Shown: positions 43,987 to 55,556, counted from the first letter of the stretch. The stretch: 64,000 nucleotides of DNA from Pseudopithomyces maydicus (GCA_026873275.1 JANTUC010000007.1:124001-188000), one strand, 5' to 3'. Program-made: numbers and translations. The notes: generated by a model from the sequence alone, not told the origin.

Positions 43987-45288
43987 AGGAGTCTTACATA
44001 CGGGCACGGGGGTAGGGGGAGAGAGAGACAGAGACAGAGATAGAGGGAGAAATGAGCGATGCATGCTGTGCATACACACACACTTTATCTCGGTGTTCTA
44101 GAAGGCAGAACCACGGCATGCACGCCTGCAAAGTTTGGCAGGCGAGGACAGGAACCTTGGAATGGGTTGCAAGATGCCAAGGGGCGTGCAGGTGTGGTTT
44201 TCCTGTTTGAGGACATGGTCGCTGCGGTTTTGGACGCGGTGCCGTGGGCCGGTGTGGGCGCTGGCGGCGCAAGTGCAGGGGTGGCGGCAGGGCTGGAAGA
44301 GCGTGCAAAGGGCGGCTATTGGAGACCAGACCGCCGCGGTGAGTGAATTGCGAGTGAGGACCCGTGAGGGCCGTGAGGTTGGGGTGGCTGGGTTGCTGAG
44401 GCGGGCGGGCAGGAGCGTCCTGTGTGTGGTGACACGATGCAGAAGGAAGGCGCGCGGCCGCAAACAGAAGGCGCGGGGGGCAGCGTTGGAGTTATTGAAT
44501 ATCGAAAGGCAGACAGACGTATTGACGTATTGGGATGGCCATGGATCGGATTGGATTGGATTCGATTCGAAGGGGAAAATGTATTGGGTGCAACGTCCAA
44601 GTGGCGATGCGACGACGCAACGACGCGCAAGCATGCTGGCTGCGCTGGCTGCGCTGGCTGCTAGCTGGCTGACCAGCACCAGCTCTGCCCACTCTTCCGC
44701 TGCGCTTGGTGTTTCGCGTCGCTGGTGCATTTCTACCCGGCAGATCGCCTGCTCCAGCGCCCCATTGGACCCGGGTCTGCCCCCGCGTGAATGACGAGTA
44801 ACGCAACGGGCTGCGCAACTCAACAGCATTACATTGCTCAGCCAGAGCCGCTGCCGCATCCGACTACTTCCACCCTCCCCCAGCCTCCCCCGCCGAAGCC
44901 CGACCGCTCCCACCAGCTGCTTCTCACCGTCTTGCACGGCCTTGCGCTCGCTTTTGTCCACCTCGATTGTTTCCATTGTTGCCCTGACTCCAGCCTCATT
45001 TCGCTAGCGTAGCGCCGACACGGAAAGACGTCAAGCTGCGAATAGCGTTTCGCAGCCTCGCTGAATCCCCGTGCCCACTGCCCCCAGCGTGCCGAATCAC
45101 CGCCAGACCCATCTTTCTCTGCCCTCGTCCACCCTGTGCCTGCTCCGCGGTCCACCGCAAGGACCCATTGACGCTCCATCCGAGCACGAACGCCCGCCAG
45201 CTCACCATCGTCAACGGACACTACGCCGCAGACGACCTAGCAGCCTCTCCCACGCCGTGTTTCAGCGCGCTTCCCAGAGATAAGAACC

Positions 45289-46663
45289 ATGTCCGTCGCT
45301 ATGGAGCAACGGCCCCAGCAGCAGCAGTACCCGCAGCAGCACCACGCCCAGCAGCAACCGCTCCAGGGCCGCCAGCGCTCAAAGTCCACCTTCAGCTTCA
45401 AGAGCCAGAACAGCCACGCGAGCGACCCGAATCGGCTCGAGAAGAAGACCTCGGAATCCTCCCACGCGAGGAAGACTTCCGATTCTTACAAGCCCCACTT
45501 GAACACTACCGGAAAGGCGGATCCGAATGCTGCCATGAACGAGTCGCAGCCCAGTACGTCGCAATGCTTTCTTTGTCTAGCCGTCGCCGCCGCGATTGTT
45601 GTTGTTGTTGTTGCTTCCCGGTCGCATCGCTAACATGCCTGCAGTCGCCGCCGCGCTCGAGAAGCCCACCCTCCAGTCCCTCCGCTCGTTCCAGCACACA
45701 GACAGGGACGGCAATCTAATTGGTATGTTGCTTTGCTGATGTTGTCTGTTGATCAATTGTGGGCTAACGGTGGCCCGCAGCGGAGCCCGACCTCTCCAAC
45801 CCCACGCGCTCACGATGGGAGCGCCCTCTCGATACCATCCGGTCGTTCGAGGCGGCCATCGACAATGAATACAGAAGAAGAGCACATACCATGCGCGGTA
45901 CATCTATCCCGCTGTCCATGGTGAACCCCAGACTGACCATTGCAGAATCGACAGCCGACGTGATGAGCGGCTACAACAGCCGGAGGAGTAGTTACTACGG
46001 CGGAGGAGGCCACTACGACCAAGGACGCTTCTCACAGGTCAGCGGCCACTACAACAACCGGCATTCCACGCGCGAGAGCTACTACGAGAACGGCCACGGC
46101 ATGGGCGGCCCCGTAGGCGGCATGGCTGGTCCCCCTCGCACACGCTACAACCGCATGCAATCCGACCCGGGCTGGAACCGCTACTCGCACCACAACGGCG
46201 GCGGCAACGGCGTGTACCCCGTCCAGGGCTACCAGCAGTCGCGCGACACGGTCAACACCAACGGCTCCAACGGCAGCCACAGCGACCCGTACTCCGGGGG
46301 CCCCAGCAGCGACAACAGCTCCATCGAGCGCGCAGGCGGCGGAGGCGCAAAACCAGACGCCGGAGAGCAGTACGGCTTCTCGGGCTTCGGCGGCGGCCCC
46401 ATCCTCGAGGAGTATCATAATGGCATGGGGCCCTCCAACAACGGCTATGCGGTGCAGCGCCCCAACGGCACCCTCAGCTACGGTGCTCCGCCGCCCGTTC
46501 CCGCGAAGCAGGGCCCGCCCCGCAACCCGCGCAGGCGAGTAAGCCGATTAAGCTGACGAAGTCGAACGATGCGGGTGCCGGGGGTGAGAGTAGGCCGGGG
46601 GTGCAGCGCCAGGGCACCGATAAGCGGAAGAGCTGGTTTAAGAGGCGGTTCTCCAAGGATTAG
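45289..46663 (+). CDS. DUF2406 family protein
   Basis: Fungus-specific DUF2406 protein; molecular role unknown. Exons are 45289-45553, 45645-45722, 45781-45897 and 45946-46663, with GT..AG introns of 91, 58 and 48 bases. The family core is rebuilt across introns: TLQSLRSFQHTDRDGNLI, EPDLSNPTRSRWERPLDTI and RSFEAAIDNEYRRR. The N-terminus is Gln-rich followed by a Ser/Lys stretch; the C-terminal half is Gly/Ser/Tyr-rich and disordered. Near the end the literal frame stops at 46554-46556, but one added base at 46534-46535 continues ASKPIKLTKSND to a basic end (KRKSWFKRRFSKD) with stop at 46661-46663, a Trp/Phe/Arg tail common in such proteins. Corrected length is 392 residues. Confidence 0.82.
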
Positions 46664-47339
46664 ATGGAGACGTTGGAGGGGAGGAGATGGCTTAATGGGG
46701 GAGTGGGAGTCCCCGTGGCGCGTTGGAAACTCACGCATTTCCGTGCACGGAGTGGAGTTTTCACTTGTCATCAGGCGAACTGAGATTGAGGGGGGAGCAA
46801 GGGAGGCAGCTGTCGAGTTCCCGGTTTCCAGCCGCGCGGGATGCATATGGGCGGGTGGCTTTTCTTTCTGCGAAATAGACGCGAGGGTATGGGCGGACGG
46901 GTACATACCGTGGGGTTTGACAAAACGCGGCGGGACGGGTCGAGTTGATATTACTACCACGTGGATGCATGTCATGATGACGAAGGCAACGTGGTTTCCG
47001 GGATCATGACAGGGTATAATACAGGCAGGGAGTTGGGGGTATCTGGAGTCCTTTTTTGCACACACACGCGCGCACATGGGATGGGGAGGGCCCCGGGGAC
47101 TGGGGCCGTATTATTCTCACTCTTTATACCCCTCCATTCATTGGCGGCGCGGCCTTGTAGTAAGTAGATAGTGGCGGGTTGGAGGTGTAAAGTACGGGAA
47201 CGGAGGGGGATATTGTTTAATGCGAGGCAACACGCCGTGTGATTTTCATGTTTGCCAGTCAATGTTCAGAGTTCCAGTGTGCATGCATGCATAAATGGAT
47301 GGTATTGTGATTTGTGCCCGGAAAGACAGCTATCCCGTT
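46664..47339. other. Spacer between converging DUF2406 and VMA21 genes
   Basis: About 680 bases holding both 3' ends. No gene supported. Confidence 0.5.
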
Positions 47340-47802
47340 CTACGTGGATTTTTTCTTGAGCTCGGCTTCCTCCGCCTGCTCGGACTGATCGTCTGCGTAC
47401 GCCATGATGATATAAGCTATCAGCACGACGTTGGCCATGACGGCCGCCAGGGCGCCTCCAAACGTGTTGTTGCCTTATCGTGCGAGCTGATCAGCATCGT
47501 TTCTTCCCGTTGTGGTCAGACTCAACAAGACTCACCAACAAAGACATAGTTCACAATGAAGAAGTAGGTGCCAATGGGGAGGGTGACCATGGCAAAAGTG
47601 AAGCTGAGCAGCTTCCATATGACAGAACTACAAATGGCCTCATTAGTCATGACTGGGGGTTGGCGGCATAGCGCATATGGCCATGGTAGACGCACGTGGG
47701 CACTGCGGGGGTGATGTTGGAGGGCTCCGCTTTGTGCTGGTTGCCATCTGCATCGACATCGAGGATGGTCTTCTCGCTGGATATGATTCTCCGGGTCGCC
47801 AT
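47340..47802 (-). CDS. VMA21: V-ATPase assembly factor VMA21
   Basis: ER membrane chaperone for assembly of the V0 sector of the vacuolar ATPase. Minus-strand exons are 47802-47696, 47627-47536 and 47473-47340, separated by GT..AG introns of 68 and 62 bases; the product is 110 residues, normal for fungi. The N-terminus MATRRIISSEKTILD and the rebuilt SNITPAVPTSVIWKLLSF match the family. Two membrane segments are seen (SFTFAMVTLPIGTYFFIVNY and ALAAVMANVVLIAYIIMAY). The C-terminus ends AELKKKST, a Lys-rich tail fitting ER retrieval. It is divergent with FUN30, sharing about 410 bases of upstream DNA. Confidence 0.93.
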
Positions 47803-48165
47803 GTTGGATCGTTTTGGACGGCGCGGGCGGGCTGGGGTGGATTGGTGGTGAAGGGTGATAAAAGCGGCGCTCGGACCATGACGAGGTAACCACTTTACGC
47901 GAACATTGAAGCGCGTTCGGGGTGAACAACGCGCTTTTTCCGCAGAGCCCTCCGCCACAATCCCTCCCGCTTTCTTTATCGCGACATCTTTAGCAGCCCA
48001 GGGGGAAAACACCTATGCGCCCTTTGTCTGCCCGCGCTTTCCTTTGTTTGTGCATCACCCTCTGAGCTCTGCATCCACTACATACCTTACTACCTACTCC
48101 CGGCGTATAGTCGGAGCATCGCCGCAGATCGACGGCAAACTTATTTCAGCGCTGAAATCGCCGCA
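47803..48165. promoter_or_regulatory. Shared upstream region of VMA21 and FUN30
   Basis: The two genes diverge from this stretch, so it should carry both promoters. No specific factor site is claimed. Confidence 0.5.
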
Positions 48166-51100
48166 ATGCACCGGAGAGACCCCATCGAAACGTCGTCGCC
48201 CCCAGGTTCGCCGCCATGGACGACGACCCAACCGCCTACAACACCATCCCCACGCAGCCCCTCTGGAAAGGCACACAGCCCACGCAGCTCCTCGAGCGCT
48301 CGCCACTCTGCGCCCTCCCCGCCGACCCGTACGTCACCCAGCCCACGCAGCCTCTCGACCTCACCCCCGTGCCCAACGCACTTCCACCCTGCCCCCTCCC
48401 AGGTCCAGGTCCCGCGCTCCTCCCCCGCCGCAGACCGCCTCTCCTCGCCCCAACCCACATCCACATCCACATCATCCCGCGCCCCCGTCCGCATGGCCGC
48501 AATGGCGCCCCCCGGCACAATGCCGCGCTTTCCAGCAGCCGTCCCGCGCCCCCAGGTCATCGACATGACGCTCGCGTCTGACGATCCGCCCGTCGAGCCG
48601 GACTCGGACGAGGAGCCGTACACAGGGTCGAACATCCAGATGGGGAAGCTCGAGCAGCGCGTCCGGGAGACGCCGCAGAAGGCCGCGTCGTTTGGCTTCG
48701 ATCTGAACAGCCGGTTTGGACACAACGAGAAGAAGCGGGCTGCCGACGCGGGGACGTCGTTCCCGCCTGCGAAGCGGCCGGCGGTGAGGCAGACGGGGCC
48801 CGCGCGGGCGCTGCCGATTGAGGCGGTGGGATTGCGCGTTGAGGAGATTCCGGATGCGGTTCTGCGGAGTAAAGTTGAGCGGCTGGGGGCGATATATCCC
48901 GCGATCAGTGTGCAGGAGAGGATGGATGCGCTGATGCGCATGAGGGGGAACTTCTCGGACGCCTCGGAGTTCCTGCTCGAGCAGATTGAGAGGGACGAGT
49001 TGCAGGAGATTACGCCTAGGGGTACGGCGGTGTCGCGCTCGTCGCCGCAGCCGGTGCCCGTCAAGGCGACGGCGAAACGCACGCTCGCCGCGCCGGTGAA
49101 GGCTCAGAGCTTGCAGGATCGGTACGCGAAGCAGAGCCAGTCTGCGGTGGTGAACATAGAGAGCCCCGAGAAGCAACCGAGGAAGAAGGGGAGGCTTGTT
49201 CGGGGTAGGCGGAATCACTCGCCTTCTCCGATCTTGATCGATTCGTCGCCGCCGCGACCGCAGCAACACAAGCCGCAGCAGAAGCCGCAGAAGGCTAGGC
49301 CTGTGGTCTCCGAGGAAGAGGATTTGGACGAGGGTATCATTATTTCCGACGGGGATGATTCGGATGTACAACAAGAGGTGGAAGAGGTGTATCATGACGA
49401 TGGCGAGTTACTTGCATTCTTCAACAACTGTACTGTGGAGGGCATGGTCGATCTATCGGGCCACAAAGCTGAGGACATCACCCTCATCTTCGAGCACCGC
49501 CCGTTCCGAAATCTGGAGGCCGTTGAGAAGATACATGTCGATTCGCGGAAGACGGAGACGGGGAAGAAGGCGCGGAAGCCCAAGACGACGTTCGGCGAGC
49601 GGCTCGTCGAAGCCGCTCGATCCATGTGGAACGCGTATACTACGATTGACGAGGTTGTGAAGAAGTGCGAGGAGCGTGGCAGACCGATGGTCAACGGCAT
49701 GGCGCGTTGGGGTATCAATATCTTCGGCGCGTCGACGGATGGCGAGATCGCGGCTACGAGCCTGGATGACAGCGATTCCGGTTCGAACCGTGATTCTGGA
49801 TACCAGAGCCCGAATACGAATGGCAGCGAGTCGGATCACGAAGACATGCGCAAGGCGGTGGATCGCACTTCTGGGAAGAGGAAGCTGCTCGGGAAGCCGG
49901 CCAACATGAACGATGATATTCAGTTGAAGGATTACCAGGTTGTGGGTCTGAATTGGCTGAGCCTGCTCTGGGATAATAAGATTTCGGGCATTCTGGCGGA
50001 CGATATGGGTCTGGGGAAGACGTGCCAGGTCATTGCGTTCTTGTCTCATCTCAAAGAGTCGCGCGCCCCAGGTCCCCATCTGATTGTCGTTCCCGGATCC
50101 ACTCTGGAGAACTGGGCACGAGAGTTCAAGCACTTCTCGGAGGATATTAACTTCAAGATCTACTACGGTGGACAGAACGAGCGGTTCGAGATGCAGGACG
50201 AAATCTTGGAACAGATTGGACATGGCGACATCGACGTTGTGCTCACGACGTACGATCTTTGTGGACGGCCCGAGGACAACAAGTTCCTGCGCAAGTGCAA
50301 GCCGCAGATGGCCATCTTCGACGAAGGCCACATGCTACGGAGCTCCAACACCAAACGCTATAGCGACTTGATGAAAATCAAAGCAGCCTGCCGTCTCCTC
50401 CTCACCGGCACGCCCCTCCAAAACAGTCTCCAGGAGCTAGCCTCCATCCTAGCCTTCCTCATGCCCGACATCTTCGAAGACCCCGACGTCCACTCCAGCG
50501 TCCAAATCGTCTTCAAGCACAAAGCAAAGGTCAACGAATCAGACACCCACGGCACCCTCCTCTCCACCCAACGCATCAACCGCGCCCGCTCTATGATGAC
50601 CCCCTTCGTCCTCCGCCGCAAAAAAGCCCAGGTCCTAAAGCACCTCCCCAAGAAAACCTCCCGCGTCGAATACTGCGACCTCACACCCCTCCAGCAGTCC
50701 CTCTACTCGGAGCAGCTCGAGCGCCAGCGCCAGATCCTGCGCGACCGCGCCGCAGGCCTCAACCTAAAGGAGTCGGCAAACGTAATGATGCGCCTCCGCC
50801 AGGCCGCCATCCACCCCCTCCTCTTCCGCACCCACTTCACAGACCCCACCCTCCGCAAAATGTCAAAGCTCCTCCCCCGCGAACCCATCTTCACGGAGAG
50901 CGACCCCCAGGCCATATTCGAGGACCTGGAGCTCTACCGCGACTTCGAGGCCCACAAGCTGTGCCGCCAGTATCCGCGCTCGGTCGGCAAGTTCGCGCTC
51001 AAGCCCCCCGCCATGACGGACAGCGGGAAAGTCGCGAAGCTCATCGAGTTGCTGCAGCGATACAAGGAGGGCGGCGACCGCGCCCTCATCTTCTCGCAGT

Positions 51101-51738
51101 TTACCTCCGTCATGGACATCCTCGAGTGGGTGCTCGACGACCTGGACATCTCGTACTGCCGCATCGACGGGTCGACGCCCATCACGGAGCGCCAGCAGCT
51201 GCTCGACGTGTTCTACGCCGATCCCAGCATCACCGTGTTCATGCTGAGCACGAAGAGCGGCGGCGCGGGCATCAACCTGGCGGCCGCGAACAAGGTGGTT
51301 ATTTTCGACTCGAGCTTCAATCCGCAGGATGATGTGCAGGCGGAGAATAGGGCGCATCGCGTGGGGCAGGTGAGGGAGGTGGAGGTTGTGCGGCTGGTTA
51401 CCAAGGGTACGGTTGAGGAGCAGATTTATAGGCTCGGGGTTAGTAAGTTGGAACTGGATAAGATGGTTGCGGGTGAAGGTGAGGGCGAGGAGGTGAAGGG
51501 GGGAAGGGGAAGAAGAAGGGGGAAGGAGGAGGGGGGCCTGGATGCGGTCGAGGAGAAGGGGTTGAAGGCTGTGCAGATGATGTTGATGGAGGAGATGGAT
51601 ATGTTGGAGAAGGAGGGGGAGGGTAAAGGCGAGGAGGGAGGGAAGAAGGAAGTGGGAAAGGCAGAGGCGAATGGCGATGTGAAGAGCGAGTATCTGGATG
51701 GCTTGAAGAAGGCGGGCTTGGATATGAGTGCTGCGTGA
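48166..51738 (+). CDS. FUN30: FUN30-type SNF2 chromatin remodeller
   Basis: SNF2 ATPase of the Fun30/SMARCAD1 class, which remodels nucleosomes in silent chromatin and at DNA breaks. The open frame is 1190 residues without introns. A CUE-like helical region lies near residues 225-275 (LGAIYPAISVQERMDALMRM). The ATPase core starts at IQLKDYQVVGLNWLSLL, with Walker A ADDMGLGKT near 612, DEGH near 718 and LLLTGTPLQNSLQEL. The C-terminal helicase lobe has LIFSQFTSVMDILEW, STKSGGAGINLAAANKV and QAENRAHRVGQ. The tail is Lys/Glu-rich. Start is uncertain: 48166 is simply the first ATG of the open frame, whereas 48216 in another frame reads MDDDPTAYNTIPTQPLW with TQPTQ repeats that look more like a FUN30 N-terminus. 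Confidence 0.92.
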   Translation: MHRRDPIETSSPPGSPPWTTTQPPTTPSPRSPSGKAHSPRSSSSARHSAPSPPTRTSPSPRSLSTSPPCPTHFHPAPSQVQVPRSSPAADRLSSPQPTSTSTSSRAPVRMAAMAPPGTMPRFPAAVPRPQVIDMTLASDDPPVEPDSDEEPYTGSNIQMGKLEQRVRETPQKAASFGFDLNSRFGHNEKKRAADAGTSFPPAKRPAVRQTGPARALPIEAVGLRVEEIPDAVLRSKVERLGAIYPAISVQERMDALMRMRGNFSDASEFLLEQIERDELQEITPRGTAVSRSSPQPVPVKATAKRTLAAPVKAQSLQDRYAKQSQSAVVNIESPEKQPRKKGRLVRGRRNHSPSPILIDSSPPRPQQHKPQQKPQKARPVVSEEEDLDEGIIISDGDDSDVQQEVEEVYHDDGELLAFFNNCTVEGMVDLSGHKAEDITLIFEHRPFRNLEAVEKIHVDSRKTETGKKARKPKTTFGERLVEAARSMWNAYTTIDEVVKKCEERGRPMVNGMARWGINIFGASTDGEIAATSLDDSDSGSNRDSGYQSPNTNGSESDHEDMRKAVDRTSGKRKLLGKPANMNDDIQLKDYQVVGLNWLSLLWDNKISGILADDMGLGKTCQVIAFLSHLKESRAPGPHLIVVPGSTLENWAREFKHFSEDINFKIYYGGQNERFEMQDEILEQIGHGDIDVVLTTYDLCGRPEDNKFLRKCKPQMAIFDEGHMLRSSNTKRYSDLMKIKAACRLLLTGTPLQNSLQELASILAFLMPDIFEDPDVHSSVQIVFKHKAKVNESDTHGTLLSTQRINRARSMMTPFVLRRKKAQVLKHLPKKTSRVEYCDLTPLQQSLYSEQLERQRQILRDRAAGLNLKESANVMMRLRQAAIHPLLFRTHFTDPTLRKMSKLLPREPIFTESDPQAIFEDLELYRDFEAHKLCRQYPRSVGKFALKPPAMTDSGKVAKLIELLQRYKEGGDRALIFSQFTSVMDILEWVLDDLDISYCRIDGSTPITERQQLLDVFYADPSITVFMLSTKSGGAGINLAAANKVVIFDSSFNPQDDVQAENRAHRVGQVREVEVVRLVTKGTVEEQIYRLGVSKLELDKMVAGEGEGEEVKGGRGRRRGKEEGGLDAVEEKGLKAVQMMLMEEMDMLEKEGEGKGEEGGKKEVGKAEANGDVKSEYLDGLKKAGLDMSAA

Positions 51739-52878
51739 GAGGGGAGCTCCAGAGTTGGGATGCGACGGCTTGATAGATGGGAGTTGGGGATGCGAGATGT
51801 ACGATACGATACCATACGTGCATGCGTGCGTAATATAGATACATACATACATACTTACATACATACTTACTTACATGCATACTTACTCATATTCGTGCAT
51901 ACATATCATATAAAGCCATTTTCAGTACCATACTACACACACACTTGCCCATACTTGTATAAGTGAATCCCGAATCGTGGCTAATGAATACCTTATCGAT
52001 CCAGCATACCACACAGTACTCCCCGTGTACTCATATACCACGTCCATCGCACGAGCGTTTGCACACCACGTATGTAGATAAGCTAGAAGGGGAAATTGGA
52101 CAAAGGCTAATGACAAGTCACTAAAAAGCAACGAGGGAGATAACAGAGTCTGAAAAAGGGCGGGTGAGGCACTGGGTAACAGTTTGTGAAATAAGTAGAG
52201 CGCGGTTGGGGGATAGCGGGGAGCGGCGGTAGGTAACGGGCTAAGACAGATAGGGGTCGGCGGTGGTGAGTGAGGAGGGATGAGGACGATGGTGATAGTA
52301 GTATAACAAGGGGGTAGGCAGGGAGATAGGTGAGTGGGGTGGTGAAATGATTGGTAGGTGTGGGAAGGGGGTTGAGCGAGTGGGTGTATATGTGTAGGGG
52401 AGGGTGGTGATTGAGCTTGGTGAACACTTATGTGTGCATGCATGAATGGTTGTTTTGTGGGCCTACTGGGGCCTGTTGAGTAAACGTTATGGGGTGATGG
52501 TGATGATAAGTAGAAGACAGGTTGTATATATACTACGGTCACTGGAGTGGATGGGGTTCGCTAAGCGGGGTAGAAAGAAAGGTGGTATTGCAAGAGTACT
52601 ATGGACCAAGAGCAAAAGAGAAGACTGAAATAGCCTGTGAGAGATAGTCTATTCTATACTACAAGTAGACTACGGTGTTGTACCTAAGCGCGGTATTCCG
52701 CTTAGACAACAAAAGCCAGAGTCCGTGCCTTTCTTAGGCTGGAGACTTGGCCATGATGTGCGCATCCCAAGCGCAGTGCCCAAGATTGTATTTCAACCTG
52801 GGCTTTCCTTCTCATTCATACAATAGTAGTAGCAGTGTGCAGATAAGATCTCACACGCTAGAGTTGGCACCGCATAAC
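51739..52878. other. Intergenic region with CATA microsatellite
   Basis: Contains CATA/CTTA repeats at about 51838-51890 and G-rich plus-strand sequence at 52.1-52.5 kb. No gene supported. Confidence 0.55.
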
Positions 52879-53736
52879 TTACTCGTAGATGATCTCAATG
52901 TCACTCCGACCATTCCACTTCTGCCCACTCCACTCCCGCATTGCGTAACGATGCACGTCCTCGAAGCTAATGGGTTGATCATTGGGATACAGCATCTTGG
53001 GGAAGGAGTCCTTGACACGGTCCCACTCAGCGGACTTCTTCACTACTACCTTTTGCAGCGCGTCGAAGCCTCTAAGCAGGCGCTCGAAGTGGTTGTGATG
53101 CCACCGCGCCCTAGGCCTCAGATCAGAAATCTTCCCATGCTCGGTAGGGGCCGCGAATTTATAGTCCCAGGGATAGTGCCAATCTTCATTTTGATAGAAC
53201 AGCCGAAGAGCGCGGATAGTCAGGTCTTCGCATTCGACGCATACGCTGGTTATGGTGCGTCGGAGATCGTCTCGATCGTAGACGAAGAATTGGAACAGAT
53301 CGTGAGGGTCCAGGTCACCCATATTCACATAGTCTGTAACGTCACCCGTCCTCGTCCATTCATCGAACTGCTCCAAATAATACTCACGATCATCGACATC
53401 CGGGATGTAGAAGGTGCCGTAGCTGTATGTCAGGGTATACGTCTCGGCGTAGAGCTGGCGACAGGCGAGAGCGAGATTCAGTGCCGGGATGACGTTCGGT
53501 GCGAAGGGCTCATTGAAGAGCCAGTCGTAACGGGTGCGGCTCTTGATCAACCGGTCGCTGAGGGCATACTTGTAGATGTGGTTGCGAACCTCGCCTGGCA
53601 GACGTAGGAGCGGGGAGTTCTTCTGATTGATTTCCGAAATTGCATCTTGTTCTGCCGTATTGGCTGCAGCTTCTTCTGGGGGTTTGTCTGGTGGTTCCAT
53701 GTTGACTGATGTCGCTGCAGTGATGCTAGCAGTCAT
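52879..53736 (-). CDS. 2EXR-type fungal protein
   Basis: A 285-residue minus-strand protein without introns. The segment SPLLRLPGEVRNHIYKYAL is the hallmark of fungal 2EXR proteins, an F-box-like fold common in ascomycetes; ALNLALACRQLYAETYTLTY is the matching second half. The rest has no recognised motif. The start at 53736 (MTASITAATSVNMEPP) was chosen because the upstream extension begins at GTG. Role unknown; some relatives are thought to act as adaptors. Confidence 0.8.
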   Translation of the reverse strand: MTASITAATSVNMEPPDKPPEEAAANTAEQDAISEINQKNSPLLRLPGEVRNHIYKYALSDRLIKSRTRYDWLFNEPFAPNVIPALNLALACRQLYAETYTLTYSYGTFYIPDVDDREYYLEQFDEWTRTGDVTDYVNMGDLDPHDLFQFFVYDRDDLRRTITSVCVECEDLTIRALRLFYQNEDWHYPWDYKFAAPTEHGKISDLRPRARWHHNHFERLLRGFDALQKVVVKKSAEWDRVKDSFPKMLYPNDQPISFEDVHRYAMREWSGQKWNGRSDIEIIYE

Positions 53737-55556
53737 CTTGACTTGAACGAAGTGTTTCGAGATTTTACCCTTGGACCTTTCTCCAGTGAGCACTCTGTCG
53801 TAGAACAGTTTCAGGCGGCTGAAGACTGTTCGGGAATGACTTTCTGTGAGTTCCTTACCAATCCGGTTGTGGGAGAGAATTGACTTCCAAGCTACTCTCG
53901 GTACTTCGAGTGGGGGTGTGGAATCGATAGAAAGGACTTGGTTGCAGGACTTATATATTCTGGTGCGGGGAGGTGTTGAGCATGGACCACTACTATTATC
54001 ATCTGGAGGCCTACCCGCGAGGTCAGGTGACTCTGGTGAAACTTCATTGTATGTTCATCATTCTCTCCATACTGCTCAAAGTTAGTTCATAGTGCCTTGG
54101 CCTTCCTCCCTGCAATAAGAAAAGTTCTGGATCACTCTTGTACATGAACACCCATGGTTTATCGATATGGCTAAGACTCGAAGTTGTGACAGAGTTTTCT
54201 CCACACTGGATTGATTCTCCATCACCCAGGAGAGTCTCAACGATACCCACGTCTAGACACGCAGATAACAAGAAAATGATGCTATCGGATAGGCGACCGA
54301 CTCATGAATTCAAGACCCCGAGGTGATCCTGCAAAAATTCGAGTCGTCTTGAGTCATATAATTCTGCTAGGAAGTTCTAGTATTTAATGAATATATTTAA
54401 ACACACCCTACATATCTCTTCGTTTAGTCGATTGTAAAAAACACCGTGAGCTTACATCAAGGGCAGTGCAGAACAGTGTAAATATGCACGACCTCTCGTG
54501 AAAAAGTATATACATGCAATTTCATGTTTTGATGACTATTTTTATGAGCCGAAAGTCTTTCTTGTTTACACTTGACTTGTTGTAACTTCTATGATGAGAC
54601 GAGGCTGTTGACGCCCACCACTCCTGGATTTTGCCTAGAGAAGAAAACCTCCACGGACACTACGTAAGCTACTCAATATCCATTACGACGTAAATATGAA
54701 GAAAAATGTAATAACTATCAGTTTACGTACTGCCAAGTTCGCCAGAACCCTCCGCAAGACTGAAGAAGATCTCTGCATGCGACAGTTATTGCATGCATTT
54801 TGCGAAGAAGACAGTCTGCTCAATTCTACGAACCCTGTAATTGATCACAATCATAAAAATATCCATCAGCAGCTACATTGAATTCGTGGATTCCCAGGAA
54901 TGGGTAGACAGGCAAAGCGAATTGCAGGGTATGTAATTCAGGGGAGATTTCACGTATCAAACTGCATTTGCTGGAGACGTTAACACAGATGGAACCCTCG
55001 GAAAGCCCCAATTGGTTATAATGGTAGTGCTTGAGAAATGAGATGAGGCAGGACGAAGTGAAGTAGCTTTGAATTTACATCACTCCTATGACGCAGATCA
55101 GTTGTGGCTCTCTTAATGTGCTCCAATCAAATGCGAACTCGGAAAGCCATCTATCGCGGGCTCTGATATGACCGAAAAAACAACTCAACTTATCTGCGCT
55201 CCGATCGGACTTGTCGAATATTACATAAATTCAAATAAATCGCAGCATGGTACTGAGTATGTTCGTTAGGATAGGATGAAGCGAGCTAGGCTTAATATGG
55301 GGGTAAGATCTACTCGCTAGATATTAATGCGGGGCTCGGCTTCGGCCCCCACAGTTGGATCGTCAGCCTGAATGTCACCTGCCATATTAACGTCTTGTCT
55401 ATTTCCTGCTGCCTGCTTGCATGTTATCTAGTCCTTCACCATTTTGAAGCTGGAAATTCTACATTAAAGGCACGCATTTAGGCGGCGAATACAGGAGTTC
55501 ATATTTCTTGGATACCAACATTGTACAGAGACCGGTATAAACAACGCACCTTCACT
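53737..55556. other. 1.8-kb AT-rich intergenic region
   Basis: Divergent promoters of the 2EXR and F-box-like genes are expected here. Open frames are short and featureless. Nothing else seen. Confidence 0.5.

Larger units (their letters stand above)
42233..45288. other. 3-kb gene-free region rich in simple repeats
   Basis: No gene supported on either strand. It contains a 24-bp minisatellite (43099-43182), CATA/GTAT runs (about 43465-43660) and a GGGA run (43960-43986). The right part (44-45.3 kb) is GC-rich and C-rich just before the DUF2406 start, so it may be a long promoter and leader. Long open frames here are Arg/Ala/Gly-rich and look like composition effects. Confidence 0.55.

Noticed and set aside
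44098..44976. 292-codon minus-strand frame
   Set aside because: Composition-driven Arg/Ala/Ser frame in GC-rich DNA, no domain or splice support.
46539..46561. GTAAG..GAAG near the DUF2406 C-terminus as an intron
   Set aside because: Only 23 bases, too short for a fungal intron; a single missing base fits better.
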